Assembly (NCBI GenBank): GCA_000181795.3
Contig: CM012953.1
Coordinates: 4,115,923 to 4,179,922 of the forward strand
DNA from: Trichinella spiralis
Taxonomy: Eukaryota; Nematoda; Enoplea; Trichinellida; Trichinellidae
Direction: 5' to 3'
Length of the DNA: 64,000 nt
This document shows, one piece after another, positions 1-24,900 of the stretch (positions are counted from its first letter, which is position 1; the number at the start of each line of letters is the position of its first letter). The notes under the pieces are model-generated. The model was not told the origin of the DNA. It saw only the letters and a list, made by a program, of their open reading frames with translations, and searched no databases. A program made the position numbers and the translations under genes.

Positions 1-479
1 GCATTTAGAACATGTTTCAAATTTATGAATATTTCTTTCAGCAAATGCCGGCAGTATTTCAAATTCGTCTTTCCGCCAGTGTGGGGAAAGTTCATTATTA
101 CACAATCGAAAGGTACGCTGACGCGAGGTAGAAGCGTTTCCTGCAACCGTGTTCCATCGACCGCAAACAAAACTTCAACACCTATAATAATATTATTTAC
201 TGTCTTTATACAAAGATGGATGCTTAAAAATGGACAAACAAATAAAACATTCCTACCTCGATTGCGCAAATGGTTTATTATATTGCTATTTGAAGATTCG
301 GAGAATCTGGTCAACCATTGCTCTTCAGTTTCATAAACCGTTGAGATCAGTCGAAGAGAAGAATAATTTTCCTCCGTCTGTGCAGCAATCAGCGCTTTGG
401 AGAATGTCAAATTCCCATCACCCAAGATGAGAATTCGTTTACAAAGCAGCAACTGCTTGAACGGATCATCGCTTTGCAT
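1..479 (-). CDS. BMT5/FDXACB1-like rRNA methyltransferase, 5' part only (runs off the window)
   Basis: Two exons are visible: 479-257 (ATG at 479-477, donor GTAGGA) and 181-1, with an acceptor ending TATAG. The N-terminus reads ILILGDGNLTFSKAL, the glycine-rich SAM-binding loop of the DUF2431/BMT5-like Rossmann methyltransferases. It is followed by a loop of the type LRNRG...VLFAVDGTRL and then by FDCVIMNFPHTGGK, matching the family's D-x-I-x-FNFPH-x-G motif. Yeast Bmt5 methylates a uridine of 25S rRNA; in animals the domain occurs in FDXACB1. Whether this copy carries the C-terminal ferredoxin-fold domain cannot be seen. It is head-to-tail with the tetraspanin gene upstream. The family call is strong; the exact substrate is inferred from the family. 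Confidence 0.85.
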   Translation of the reverse strand, partial: MQSDDPFKQLLLCKRILILGDGNLTFSKALIAAQTEENYSSLRLISTVYETEEQWLTRFSESSNSNIINHLRNRGRNVLFVCPFLSIHLCIKTVNNIIIGVEVLFAVDGTRLQETLLPRVSVPFDCVIMNFPHTGGKTNLKYCRHLLKEIFINLKHVLN

Positions 480-864
480 CTATTTGAAAATTACACTTTT
501 CAATAATTATTAATACAAGAAAAAACACGATCGAAATAAACAGAATCGACGACGACGACTTTTCATCACTTGCAAAAATTTCTCATCCATAAAGAAAAAA
601 GCATACTGATCTGAAGAGGTATCTTTTTTTTACTTGGCAAAAAATGATGAATATCAAAATTTCTGTAAAACATTTTGCCATCTATAATATCAAAATTATA
701 AAATGATAGCACCAAACGAAAAATTGACAGTGGCAATAATTTTCTAAAGCAAAACAAAAAGAGCACCGTAGAATCAACAATCTAGTAGTCAGTCACTACA
801 CACACGAACAACTACAGTGTGTAAACAAGCGAAGAGTTGAAGCGTATGGATTTTGTGTTTTTGG
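480..864. other. Short intergenic gap between two minus-strand genes
   Basis: AT-rich DNA between the tetraspanin stop codon and the start of the BMT5-like gene. It must hold the tetraspanin 3' UTR and the promoter or processing site of the next gene. I see no further coding exon, RNA gene or repeat in it. Confidence 0.6.
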
Positions 865-2198
865 TCAATAGCCACCGGTTTTGTATTCTTGTCGCTTCTT
901 CTTGTCAATCCAGCAGCAAAGAAGCATAGAAAATAGCATCCCGATAAGCTGAAAGAGAAGAAATCAAACAAAATCGAATCACACATCGCGGATGATGTTC
1001 AAATGAAAGAATAAGCTGCTGCTGAAAGTGAAAGTAAAAAAAATAAAAGTAAACATACTTGAAAACAGCCGATGCCAACCGCCAGTCCGATGACGAGGTC
1101 CAAATTTTGGTAAAATTTTCCATAGACCGCAGGTAAGCAGCCCTTGAATGCAGAAAAAGGAAGTAAATGAATGTAAAAAGAAATATTGAACACTAACCAG
1201 AAGGGACCAGAAGAACTAACCTGCGTATTCAAATATGGCTCGTAGGTGAACAGTGGTTGCTTGTCATAAGTTACACCACAGTTGACGTCGTGTTCACGCA
1301 AGCCGAGATCGCTGCAACAAGACAACGGAACCCTACCCACGTTACCGGCACCGACGCCGAGTTCCGGGAGATCTTCAGCTTTGGTGGAATAATACGACTG
1401 GAGCCAGTCGGTATATGATTTCACACCGCAGCATTTCAGCTTTAACAACAACAATCAAAAAATAAAAAAATTCTGTTTTTTTTTTTGATTACTTACCCCA
1501 CGTTGAATGGTATCGAAAGTTTCGGTGTAGGGATTGTTTCGACCATAATGACTCAACACTGTCTCGTACATGCTCTTCTCGATGTACTGTTTAACCTGAT
1601 TTAAAAGAAATATTATTCCGCAAAGTGAATTCATTCATCCACTGTACAAAACTTAACAAACAACAACAAAAGATTAAACAAGTGATAGAGAAATAAGTGA
1701 AATGCAAAAAATACCTGCTCTTGATGTGTGTAAGCCAAAATGCCGCAGGTCAGCTCTGCGCAAAAGACAATGACTAATAAAATAAAAAACTAGAAAAAAA
1801 AGAAAAACATGAAAACAAACAAAAATTTAAATAAAACAAATTGACAGAAAAATATGCGAACCGCAATTAACAAGCACTTGGATTTGCGGAGAGCGCCGCA
1901 GCAGCCCATGAAACCAAGCAGCGACATGACAACACCAACTGCCAGTAGAATGTAGACAGTGACATAGAATTCTTGCAGTCGCGCATCCAACTCGATCATG
2001 TGCTGCGCAACATCACGATCCAGCAAAAGCCAAATCGATACGACAAGTACTGCCATACCAGCCAGCTTAACATTTTCAGACAAATCTTTATGGTGGTGAT
2101 TAAAGAAATATTTAAAAAAAATCGTTTTTTACCCAAAATAAAAAATTCATAATGAACACAATCCATCGCAAGATGTTCATACAGCTGGATTTGGCCAT
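865..2198 (-). CDS. Tetraspanin
   Basis: Minus-strand gene of about seven exons. The ATG is at 2198-2196 and the first exon ends at 2133. The next exon starts at 2065 with LAGMAVLVVSIWLLL (TM1 end), followed by TM2 and the small loop with the intracellular GCCGALRKSKC motif. Later exons give TM3 (about 1795-1720) ending in an AYTHQEQ segment, and a large extracellular loop with the diagnostic LKCCG motif (about 1443-1425) and a second cysteine cluster PLSCC plus NCG. TM4 and a short basic tail ending KTGGY follow, with the stop at 867-865. The CCG motif, the paired cysteines and the four hydrophobic segments define the family. Tetraspanins organise membrane microdomains with integrins, proteases and other partners. 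The subtype is not assignable by eye. Confidence 0.9.
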
Positions 2199-2744
2199 CT
2201 TGCCTGTACTGTGGCCCTGTTTGTTCAATTATTACAGAATAATAAAAATTCGCAGATGCACATGGGCAAAATGAAAATGTACATCCATCCACATGGAGGA
2301 TTGGAACCTTTGGTACGTATGATAAAAACAACAAACGCACAAATATTATCGCTTGTTTCTTGAAGGCAATTATTTATTTAGTTATTTTAATAATTAATCG
2401 GGTAAAACAAAAGTAATTAATTCCAAAAGCTGCTCTGACTTCAAACTGTAAGCACACGCGTATGTCGGTCGATGACGTGATAAGAGTAAAGTTCTCACGT
2501 ACACAATATTATAGACAGAAAAAAACAAACAAGAGAAGAAGAAGAAGAAAAAGGAACAAAGAACAAAAAAAATCACATTTAAATAAGCATACAATCGGAT
2601 GGATTTAAAGTTTCAAAAGCTTGTCAACAACAATACCAGTGTTGTGAATCAAGCTAAATAGTTTACAGAAGCTTCTCGTCAAAAAAAGCAAGCACATGCA
2701 CAACACATACACGTATCATAATATATATTTATATATATGCATGT
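2199..2744. other. Intergenic gap upstream of the tetraspanin gene
   Basis: AT-rich sequence separating the CCDC186 stop (2747-2745) from the tetraspanin start. It should contain the CCDC186 3' UTR and the tetraspanin 5' region. No coding exon, tRNA or mobile element was recognised. A short TA-rich run lies near 2718-2740. Confidence 0.5.
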
Positions 2745-15987
<13,243 letters not shown>

Positions 15988-16930
15988 GTTCAAGCTTTCA
16001 TCAATCAAAGTATTTAATCTTTATAAAAGCTTATTTCATTAAAATAAAATCATCCATTCTTCATAATACATCATTTTCAATAAGCTGTGAGCAATTATCA
16101 GCAAAAATGCTTTCCTCCCGAATAATAAACTCATGGAAGTGTACTGTAAAAAGAATACTGTAATTATAAACAAGATTAAAATTAAAGCAGAACCACTTTT
16201 AATAAATGTTTACTTATTTTTTCAATAAATTTTAGTCTTTATAAATTTGCATAAAATGTTCTAAAATATTTAAGCAATCAATAAATTGCACTGTTCTGAA
16301 AATGAAATTATTGATGAATATTACAATAAAAATACTAAGCTGGGTTTCAACTAGCTTCGGTTTGAAAATCTGTCATACCAAGAATTTAAGCTAAATTCTT
16401 ATTTAACGCTAAAAAATATTCAACTCTGACACATTACAACGTAAAAATGCAAATAAATTTATCGTTAATCAAATTTCTAAAACATTTTACACTTAAATCC
16501 GTTTCTTCCATTCATTCTGATTCAGTATTATGACGAATTCGATTTGTCTTGTACAGATTGTATGTACAGATGCTTTCTGCACATAACTTTATCAGATATT
16601 TCAAATTTTTTCTTTAAAATTATTAAGCACATTTATCATTTCAAAACAGTATTATATATAAAAACAGAAAACAGCGCGACTTCAAGTAAAAAAACATCAA
16701 CGTCCGTAAAAACATCAATGCAATGTAACGTTTACATATTAAATCTTTTCAGTGGGTCTCAATGATGTTAGACGTTGAAAATGATTTGTCGTGGCAAAAC
16801 TGTTGCCATTTATTCAGATAAATGAATTCAAAATTTAAACAAAAATATTTCAACATTTTTGACACTGTAACAAGTTCCATACAATAAATAATGAGCATCA
16901 TGTTACACTGTTTGATAAGCAGTTTCTGAT
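15988..16930. other. Intergenic, upstream of CCDC186
   Basis: AT-rich DNA between the stop of the unrecognised 255-residue gene and the first recognised CCDC186 coding exon. It probably carries the CCDC186 promoter and 5' UTR. No coding similarity, RNA gene or repeat structure was seen. Confidence 0.45.
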
Positions 16931-18053
16931 TTAAGATGCGTTGGGAAGGTGTACTTTAACAAGTCGCAAACGACGTTTCTGAAGTTCCAACTGTAGTGAC
17001 TCCTCGTTTTCCACTGCGCGTTGATTTCCAACTTCCGGATAAAATCCTGCCATTTCCAAATTTTCCAACTCAAATCCCCAAAGTTGGTAGAAATGCATTC
17101 TGTTCAAGAACAGCTTGTTCTTCACGTATGCTTCATTGAGTGGGATCTTCTGAAACCCGTTGCTGCAAAAAAAGCAACAATAAAAATAAAAATATGACCT
17201 CGATATAAATAAATACCCATTGTCGAAAGGATGTACACCATCTAGCACAGTCATGATGCTGTAAGTGGCCTTAGGAATATAAACATTGTCAACCATTCTC
17301 TGGCAGTGTGGCCAACGGGCAATATCAACAATGTTTCCACGTAAAAAACTGCGAAATCCTTTTGATTTTTTTTTCATACCACCGCCGTAAACCTAAATAT
17401 TTACTTTTACAAAATTTACAAAAGCACTTTTAATATTAGAATTTTTTCATGCTTTTTACGAATCTGTTTTACAGAGATTTGCAGCATATAATATTAAAAG
17501 TTGTGTTTCAAGACCAAAAATAGTCAGCATCTTTAAAACATTACGAGAGAAACAACTTAATTAAATAAAATAACAAGAAAACAACGTAGCAACTTTAAAC
17601 TCATTAACATCATTCATAAGATAATGATAATGACAGCCACTTATACTCCTATGAAAAAATCATAAAAAACAAAGAAAAGGAAAATAAAAATACTTCATTT
17701 TCAAGAAAACTACCAAATGTTGAACGAAGGCAGTAAGTTGCATCATTTGAACAAGTAAAGCAACTTTTCTGAGAATTCCTTGTTGAAGTAGGCATACGTT
17801 GAAAATCAGAAAAAAAGTCATCTTCAGTAAATATGCTAGAGACTTCAACATCAATTGGCGATTTTTCTTCCGTGAGCTTTTCCAAGTTGCTTATTTTAAT
17901 AACGTCAATGCTTTGAGAGTAAGTTTGTGAAATGCGTTCGCATTTCTCTTGAATTTTCATTAAATTGAACCTAAATCGTCTAAACGAGCGACAAAATTTC
18001 AGTCCAATGTCACATGCATTTTCGTTATTCCTTTGCCGTTTTCGTTCGGACAT
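16931..18053 (-). CDS. Unrecognised 255-residue protein
   Basis: Three exons join in frame: 18053-17694 (ATG at 18053-18051), 17392-17217 and 17162-16931. Their lengths sum to 768 nt, an exact multiple of three, which supports the model. The N-terminus is basic (MSERKRQR) with a predicted helix around residues 25-50 and a Cys-x2-Cys pair (CFTCSND). The middle has a glycine-basic patch (VYGGGMKKKSKGFRSFL), followed by a conserved-looking block rich in aromatic residues (RWPHC, YIPKATYSIM, LNRMHFYQLWGFE). The C-terminus is helical and charged. No signal peptide or membrane segment is apparent. I do not recognise the family. The compact globular second half suggests a conserved domain, and the N-terminal part looks disordered. 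Confidence 0.75.
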
Positions 18054-18681
18054 TATCAATTATCACGCCGAATACTGAATGCAGAAAGTGCAGCAACGCA
18101 TAATATAATTACTGAAATATTTTGAAAATTAACTGAGTTAAAAATATGTAAAAATTAACCATAAAACAGTAACAATATTTTAATACAATTGTTCATCACT
18201 ACCACCATTTGAAAGTAACTACAGTAACAAAAATAATCACGTTTGAATAAATAATAATTTTGGAAAAATAAAAGTTATAGATAAAGTAAAACATAAATTT
18301 ATCTTTAAGAAAGACAATAAATTTATTAATATCTATTGAATAATGATAAATAATTGAAATGAGAGCGTCATCGCGCTGAATGTAGAGCGCAGTGTTACAT
18401 ATTCCAATCGAATATATAAAACCTGAGTATCAATAATCGACAGTAAAAGATATACTTTTTAGAAAAAGTGGTTGCAACCGTGATAGTTGACCAATCAAAA
18501 GGAGGTCAAGGTCGAAATGGAGAAAATAGCGCTTGGGTGACTGACAAAAGCTAACCATAACACGGGGTGTTACAACAGCAAATGGGGAGGGCAAATTGCA
18601 CAGTGAGTAACGAGAAAATGACTTACACTGAACGAATGCACAGAAGCGCTTTATATATATTATGACATAATTACAATATGT
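18054..18681. other. Intergenic, no gene seen
   Basis: Non-coding AT-rich DNA upstream of the 255-residue gene, becoming less AT-rich after about 18470 as the repeat-laden interval begins. No open frame with family similarity was found. Confidence 0.4.
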
Positions 18682-18760
18682 CAGTGATTCCCAAAATGTG
18701 GGTGGCGACTCACTGACCACACGGTAACGCTTCCATATGTGATGTTCTAGAAGCAAATTG
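18682..18760 (+). mobile_element. Candidate hAT-type terminus
   Basis: The sequence beginning at 18682 reads CAGTGATTCCCAAAATGTGG and continues into GGCGACTCAC. The hAT-type element at 27102-27848 starts CAGTGGTTCTCAAAC and continues into GCGACCCAC. The shared order (CAGTG-TTC-CAAA, a short spacer, GCGAC-CAC) suggests a related, more diverged terminus. I could not find its partner end, so this may be a truncated copy. Confidence 0.45.
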
Positions 18761-18799
18761 TTGCACGCGAGAAATCACCGTCGGTTAAAAATATTGGTC

Positions 18800-18952
18800 T
18801 TACAAATGAACTGTCATATTCAAATATATGTCTGAGTTGGTAGGACAGCACTCAGTGGAGCTGACCATCGATATCATAATATGAGCACTTTGAGAAAAAA
18901 CTTCATTACAAAGGCAGACTTATTTTGTTCATAGATTCAAAACTTTATATAC
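18800..18952 (+). repeat. Dispersed repeat, copy A left part
   Basis: This stretch shares blocks with about 26650-26810: an AACTGTC start, then a segment TCTGAGTTGGTAGGACA (TCTGAGTTGGTTGGACA in the other copy), and later TTCATTACAAA. The order and spacing are kept with scattered substitutions. It belongs to an old interspersed family of unknown class; no protein is encoded by it. Confidence 0.65.
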
Positions 18953-18999
18953 AGGCGCAACGCGCTTAATGCTATTGGTTCGTTCCTGAAAAAAGAGCG

Positions 19000-19655
19000 T
19001 TAAACGAAACAGCGTTGAAAGGGGGCCTTATAGCATGCGTTTATTTGAAATGTTTGTGAAAATGTTTACATACTTTATTGCTCATATTAATCATTGTGAT
19101 GGTAGACCAGCCTTGATTCCTAAACCTTAGGTTTCTTGGTGATGAAACTATCAAGTGTAAACTGTCTCTCCTTACGTTTTTTCTAATGTAGAATTTCCTG
19201 ATAACAAAATATCATTTCAAGAAAATTTCGTCTTGCTCTGGAGCTCCGCTCATAAATGGTCTATGAACTGTTCCATAATTTGTGCAATGGTGGTGATGCT
19301 GTTAGAGTTCTCACAATTATATCCCCTTTTGAATTAACGACTGTCGTTTTATTAACAGTGCATAATTCTGTCAGTTGTTTCAAGTCATCATTGCTAAGAC
19401 CCTCGTTTTGAGATAATAAAAGATAAGAGCGCAACAAAAATATATATGCGAATATATGAAATCTTAAAGAATCCAAACCAGTTATCGTCAATGATTAATA
19501 GTATGTATTCAGTAGCTCAAACAACATGATATAATAAAATCATTTCAGTGCTGCTAAAAATATGTAGCCAAATTTCTCACTTTAAGAAAAAAAGACTTAC
19601 GTGCATGTCAAAAAAATAGCGTTATTGCGACACGGCGTTGAGGGGGGTATTCTTG
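19000..19655 (+). repeat. About 40-bp direct repeats bracketing 0.6 kb
   Basis: A block near 19003-19040 (AGCGTTAAACGAAACAGCGT, then TGAAAGGGGG) recurs in the same orientation near 19616-19652 (AGCGTTATTGCGACACGGCG, then TTGAGGGGGG). Both copies are followed within a few bases by a GCAT. The interval between them contains the Tigger-like fragment at 19261-19460. They could be subterminal repeats of a pogo/Tigger-type element or a tandem duplication. Confidence 0.5.
19261..19460 (-). pseudogene. Fragment resembling a Tigger/pogo (jerky-type) transposase C-terminus
   Basis: A minus-strand open stretch reads LSNDDLKQLTEL and then a Thr/Val-rich tail. The wording resembles the acidic LTDEDLVEL-type segment that follows the DDE domain in Tigger/pogo transposases. 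No DDE catalytic region or DNA-binding domain lies upstream, so only a decayed remnant can be present. The call rests on one short motif and may be wrong. Confidence 0.35.
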
Positions 19656-19945
19656 CATTCAAAAATTCAAAATCACTGTCACGCTGTATTCGATGAAAAT
19701 GGCTTTGATGTGGGAAATATTCTGGATGTTGAACTTTACAGTTCCCTTATTGAATTTCCACTTTTAGAAAAGCTCTTAGCGTGTGTAATGATTCGTCTTA
19801 CTGCTCCTGGCTTCGTGAAAACATTCTGGCGTATCTTCGATAGGGATATTCCAGAGAAAGAATACCCTTTCTCATATTTCAACCAGGCAGAGGATCACGC
19901 GCACAGCCGTATCCCACCAATGTCGTTATGAACAATTTTCCTATA
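19636..19945 (+). repeat. Dispersed repeat, copy A right part
   Basis: Contains GAAAATGGCTTT followed by GAACTTTACAGTTCC and, near 19893-19935, CGCACAGCCGTATCCC. All three recur in order in the 26.87-27.03 kb copy (GAAAATGGCTTT, GAATTTTACAGTTCC, CGCACAGCTGTATCCC). An open stretch of about 90 codons on the plus strand exists here but shows no family I recognise. Confidence 0.6.
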
Positions 19946-20650
19946 TCAGGTTCCTTTCCATTGGAGTGATTCTCAATTGGAATCGATATTGTTTTTATTT
20001 ATTGTTAAAATATTTATTATTGACATTCTTTTAATAAAATTTGTCATTTTTTAATTGTTTAACATATTTTTTCTGCCATTTATTACAAATTAGATAGAAT
20101 AATGACAATTAATGGTAGAATTACTGCACTTAATTACTTTTTGTAAATACTGTTGTATCAGTATTATTTATATTGCTTCTCAAGAAAATCTACCTCATAT
20201 TATTTATTTTGCAATTATTTAGCAGTTATGGCTACTTTTATTCATATTTCAAGCAAAATTAAATGAAAAGTTGCAGGTAATGATACAATAATAACTCAAT
20301 TATTAATAATGATACCAGAAATCATTTAGTTTTAAAATTTTACTTGAATTTGAATTTAAATCAGTTGAACTAAAAATGCTCACTGTTATATTACATAAAT
20401 GCTTTTTCAATTATGAAAGATTAATATTTTTATAAAAACTGAAATAAAGAAAATATTTGCTTCATTATTATGAATCATTTATGTAAGTGACTGATTTGAC
20501 GTTAGATGAAAATTTTACATAGAAATAGACCAAACGATTTGTTAAAATAAGTTTTCATTCAGGATTCATTTATTCATTTAACAAAGAATCATAATCAAAC
20601 TGTCATCAGATTTTCCTCCTTTTTTAATATAATGATGTTTACTTCACGCT
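19946..20650. other. Intergenic, no gene seen
   Basis: Very AT-rich DNA after the repeat copy and before the eIF3k stop codon. It should contain the eIF3k 3' UTR next to 20650. Nothing else was recognised. Confidence 0.45.
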
Positions 20651-21751
20651 TTATTTTTCACTGCTAAGATCTCTGATAAAACTCATCATATCTGAAATAA
20701 AAATGAAAATCATTCAATAGTTGGGAAATAATCTGAAAAAATATTTCTACGAACCGTTGAATTCGATCTTTTCTTCAATATTACGACTTTTTATTGTAGC
20801 TTCATGGTTGCTAATAAATGTGGAACCGTCGACTTTTCTTGTCCAGTTGTACTGCTTGCACAGATTTTCAAAATCACTATCTAAACATGAAATTTAATGT
20901 ATAGAAACAGAATTCACAGATTACAGATATCGCTGAATTGAATATATACCGTTTACATCGCCCAACAGTTGCTGCAACAGCTGCGTGTCAATATTCTGAT
21001 AAGTGATGCTTACCACATGGGCAACGACTGAAAACGATTCAATTTGAAAGCAATCAAAAGTAAATAAATGAAACAAGAAAAAAGCAGAAAATAAATGGCA
21101 CACAATGTCGAACGTGCTCTTCGAAACCGATCGCCAGATCAACCAAATCAGCTTCTTTTCGAATCAATTGCTGCAGATCAAATAAGCACAAATTTCAATT
21201 AAAAATAAATAAAATAATCATCACAGCAATTCAGTTGACTTCTTTTACCCAAGCTTCTTTGAATCTGCACGTTTCCAACAGCGCAGAAATGTCACAAATG
21301 GTTTTCAAACATTCTGATTCCATCTGAAATATTTAAATTTGATGATTGAAAAATGAATAAATAATAATAATTCGAAAAAATGCAAATCATCAACACAAAC
21401 TCGATACTCATCTAGAAGACACTTCGCTAATACCATGTCAGCGGACGGCAGTGCCATAACGCATTTCAAAAATATTCTGCACACAATCCTTTCGTTGTAC
21501 AAGTTGGGATTCAGCTGGTACAACTTTAGCAACGTTAAATTGGCTTCCATGTCGACACCCTGCTTGTCGCATTGTTCACGAACATACTTTTCCAAAAATT
21601 CAACATTATCCGGATTATACCTGCATGAAAACAGATTTCAAATTCAACGTCACATGCTGCTTTTTGCACGTCTGCAAACTATGCAAATAAAACAGACCTA
21701 CCTGTTCACTCCATCGCAACGTTCTAAAAATTGTTGTCGGTATTTTTCCAT
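20651..21751 (-). CDS. EIF3K: Translation initiation factor eIF3 subunit k
   Basis: Minus-strand gene of about six exons. The ATG at 21751-21749 gives MEKYRQQFLERCDGVNRYN, matching the family's N-terminal GIDRYNPENL context. The next exon reads DMEANLTLLKLYQLNPN (LEANLAVLKLYQFNP in human). Later exons carry LLETCRFKEAW, VVSITYQNID with LLQQLLGDVN, and NHEATIKSRNIEEKI, all in the order of human eIF3k. The last exon encodes a short SFIRDLSSEK tail with the stop at 20653-20651. eIF3k is a small non-core subunit of eIF3, with a HAM (HEAT-like) part and a winged-helix part, that binds the 40S-associated complex. It lies 245 bp downstream of the ankyrin/GH20-like gene on the same strand. Confidence 0.95.
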
Positions 21752-21996
21752 TTCAACAAAACCCTGCAACTACTTTATTCATCACTTGAGAATGAGATGA
21801 ATTTAATGCAAAGAAAACTGCAACATATTTGGAAAGTATTAAAATTGCGGATTTCAAACAACAACGCAATGAAATGCATACAAACGACACGAATGAATGT
21901 GGAATTTATTCCAAAAAATCAACAACACATCTTCATCCCACCCAAAACAACAATAAAAACGCGGAACCATAAGGGAAATTTTTTTAAAATACTTTT

Positions 21997-24900
21997 TCAT
22001 TCAGAATGGAGAAATTTACGCATCGATGATGGCAGCAGGCTGTGAAGCAGATTGTTGAACATTTTCATCACCTCTGGCAAAGTGGTGTCCAAATTGCGAC
22101 CAAGCCAAACATGCTGAAATCGACTTTTAATTTCTAATAATCTGAAAAAGCAGCACACACTTGGATAATGTTCGTCGCACTCGACACTTTACCCAAAAGA
22201 AAAGGAACAAGAAGGTAAACCTACCTGTTGGCTAAATCGGTCCGAGCAGTTGGCGATAAATTGGATATACCGACGTTGATCATCTGGCAACCGTATGCAG
22301 GCGAAGGATTTGTGCCAAGCATGCACAAAGATTGACCAATTCTAAAAATAAAAGATAGTAAATAATGAAAAATAAAAAAGAAGAAAATACCTGCAAGCGA
22401 GAATTGTCAAATCAAGCACAACTTCCATTTCCAACAAGGCCAACGTTTGATCGTTGTTGAAATCGCAGTGTCTTTTCAAATTCTCCAATCCATCTAACGA
22501 CGCTTGTAATTCAATTCGAGCTTTCTATTAAAAATAAACATATAAATATGAATAAAAATGGAACCCATTTTTTTATCAAAAAAAAGCTACTTTGAAACTC
22601 CTAAAAGAGACGTTGTCCAAATCCAGAGAGTCGGCGTTCAATAAAATTTGCACAATAGCCGACACTGGTGCTGCCCTCGAAGACAGCGGTGACAACGCCC
22701 GTTCGACCTTGCCCACAGCCAGTGCTGCGTGGAACAGCGGCGCAAGCTCGGTCGAACCGAGAAATGCGTGGGCGGTGATGTCCGTCAGTTGGTCCGGCGT
22801 TCGTCGCTGGCGACAGTTCCAGGCTAGACCCAGGAAATAGGTGGTCGGCAGGTAGCGCAACGCCGGCGCCACGGCTGAGCAGCCAATGGCGCAGCCGGAC
22901 CAATCGCAGACGACCAGGCCAACGCAGTTTTGCGCGGTGTTGAAGGCGCTGCAGACGAGCTCACCGTCGGTCGTCATGCTGCCGATGCTGTCGGCGACGA
23001 AGCCCGGCTCGCCAGCACTCAGGCACAAACAGACCGAGTGGTCGAGCAAACCGACCGCCGCCCGCTTCTGGTCCGTGTCCATCAGTGGTTTGTCCAACAT
23101 CAGCACACAGTGCAGCGGTAGCTGGTGGACTTTTTCCAAATCGGCTTGCTCGCCCACGGACCAGAAAATGCGTCTGAATTTTTCGAAAAACCACTGCCAG
23201 TTGGACAACCCTTTCGACAGCATCCAACGACACAAATTCGACCCAACGTGAACACTGTCGCTAGCTTTAAACGATAAAAAAAACAACTGTTCAAAATTCA
23301 ATTCAAATTATAAATTCTCACTGCTGAATAATGAAGAGAATTGACTGAGCATCACCGTACACCGGTGGTGACCAATTTCTTCGCAGTTCACTTCCAAACT
23401 AGGTACCAAGTGGAAATCTGCGAACGTCTGACCGCAGGCTGTCTGCAGGCGGAACAGTTCTGCCGACGTGTACGGTAAAGTGAGGTTGGAATCTTGGACA
23501 CGCCATTCGAAGTGAACCATCAGCACGTTGAGTTTAAGCCAGCTGACCAGCCGAGAGGCGGTATCGTGGAGTGTCTGGACCGTCGGGACGCGACACCCGG
23601 CCAAGTCGAACAGCACCGCCCGGACAGGCCGACTGGGGAAATCGTCAACGCACAAGCGAGGCAGTGACCAGGGCGATGGAATCTCGATCCTCGTCGTCCT
23701 GACGAACAGTTGCGCCAGTGTGCGCAAGCCGGCATTGAAGCCGGCCAGGTCGGAACTGATCAGTTCGATCGGGCGACGCCCGCCGACTTTGAGACGGTAA
23801 CTTTCGCAGCGTCGGAACCGGCCGGCGTAGACGCCGCACACCAAAGCCGACGCCTCGAACGGAAACTGACCATTGAACACTGCCTGCTGGAAATGCACCT
23901 GGAAACCGCAACTCTCGAACAACGGCACCAACTTCTGCCACTGGTCAACCAGTGGACCGTGGCCGACTTCGCTGGACGAATAGAAGTACACGTTCAACTG
24001 GAGCTGTTGCGAGCCGTGATTGGTCGAATCCTCGGGCAAACAACAACAAGAACAACCGTCTGATTCGTCCAAACGGACTCTCGTCAGCTGCGGTTCCGGC
24101 CACACGTTGGACAACAGTTTCCAAGCCGCCGACTGTATTCGACGGCTTTGTTCATCATGCGGCTCGTCCGGCACAACATCGCCCGACTCGTCAACTGCCC
24201 AATCACACGACCCACGCCCGTTCACCACGGCCATTCCATTCTCCACAACCTCGAACAACCAAACAATATTCACAAGCGGAATAATTTTTATTTTCAATTT
24301 GCATTTACAATTTGCCCCTCGGCTTCGGGAGATGAAGCAGCAAATTGATGCTCCGACGATGGCAGCTGGTCAGCGTTGTCAACGTCGTCGTCGTCGAGGC
24401 TGTTGAACGATGAAAACAAATCCCGCTGCTCGCTAACTGTAGAATTTGATCGACGACAATCCAAACCAGCGTTGTTCTTTATGCTCAGGTCGGCTTTGAA
24501 GTCGAGCAAACATTGAACAATTTCCGGCTCATCCCTCGACAGTGCCAAATGCAATGCCGTATCACCAGATGCGTTTTGTGCGTTTACAGAAAAGCCATAT
24601 TCGCAAAGATACCTTGATGGATTTTTAAAAAATAGCATTTTTTACAAGAATAACACAAAACAGAATATTTCCCCTAATATTTATTGTTCTGCTCGAATGA
24701 AGCACGAAATCTCACCTGACAACATCAACGTTGGAATGCAAAGCGGCCCAGTGAACAGCTTGATTTTTGCTCGTCTCATTGTCGACTACATTCAACGGGA
24801 TACCAGCGCTCAACAGTTGCGAAATTCGATTCAACCCAAAACAGAAATATGAAAAAATAGCTTCCAAATAAAATTAATTTTTCCCTTTGTAAAATCATTT

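Noticed and set aside
22601-24063. Long alternative-frame open stretches on both strands over the GH20-like exons
   Set aside because: Same reason: G+C-rich exons leave few stops in other frames, and none of these frames has a recognisable motif.
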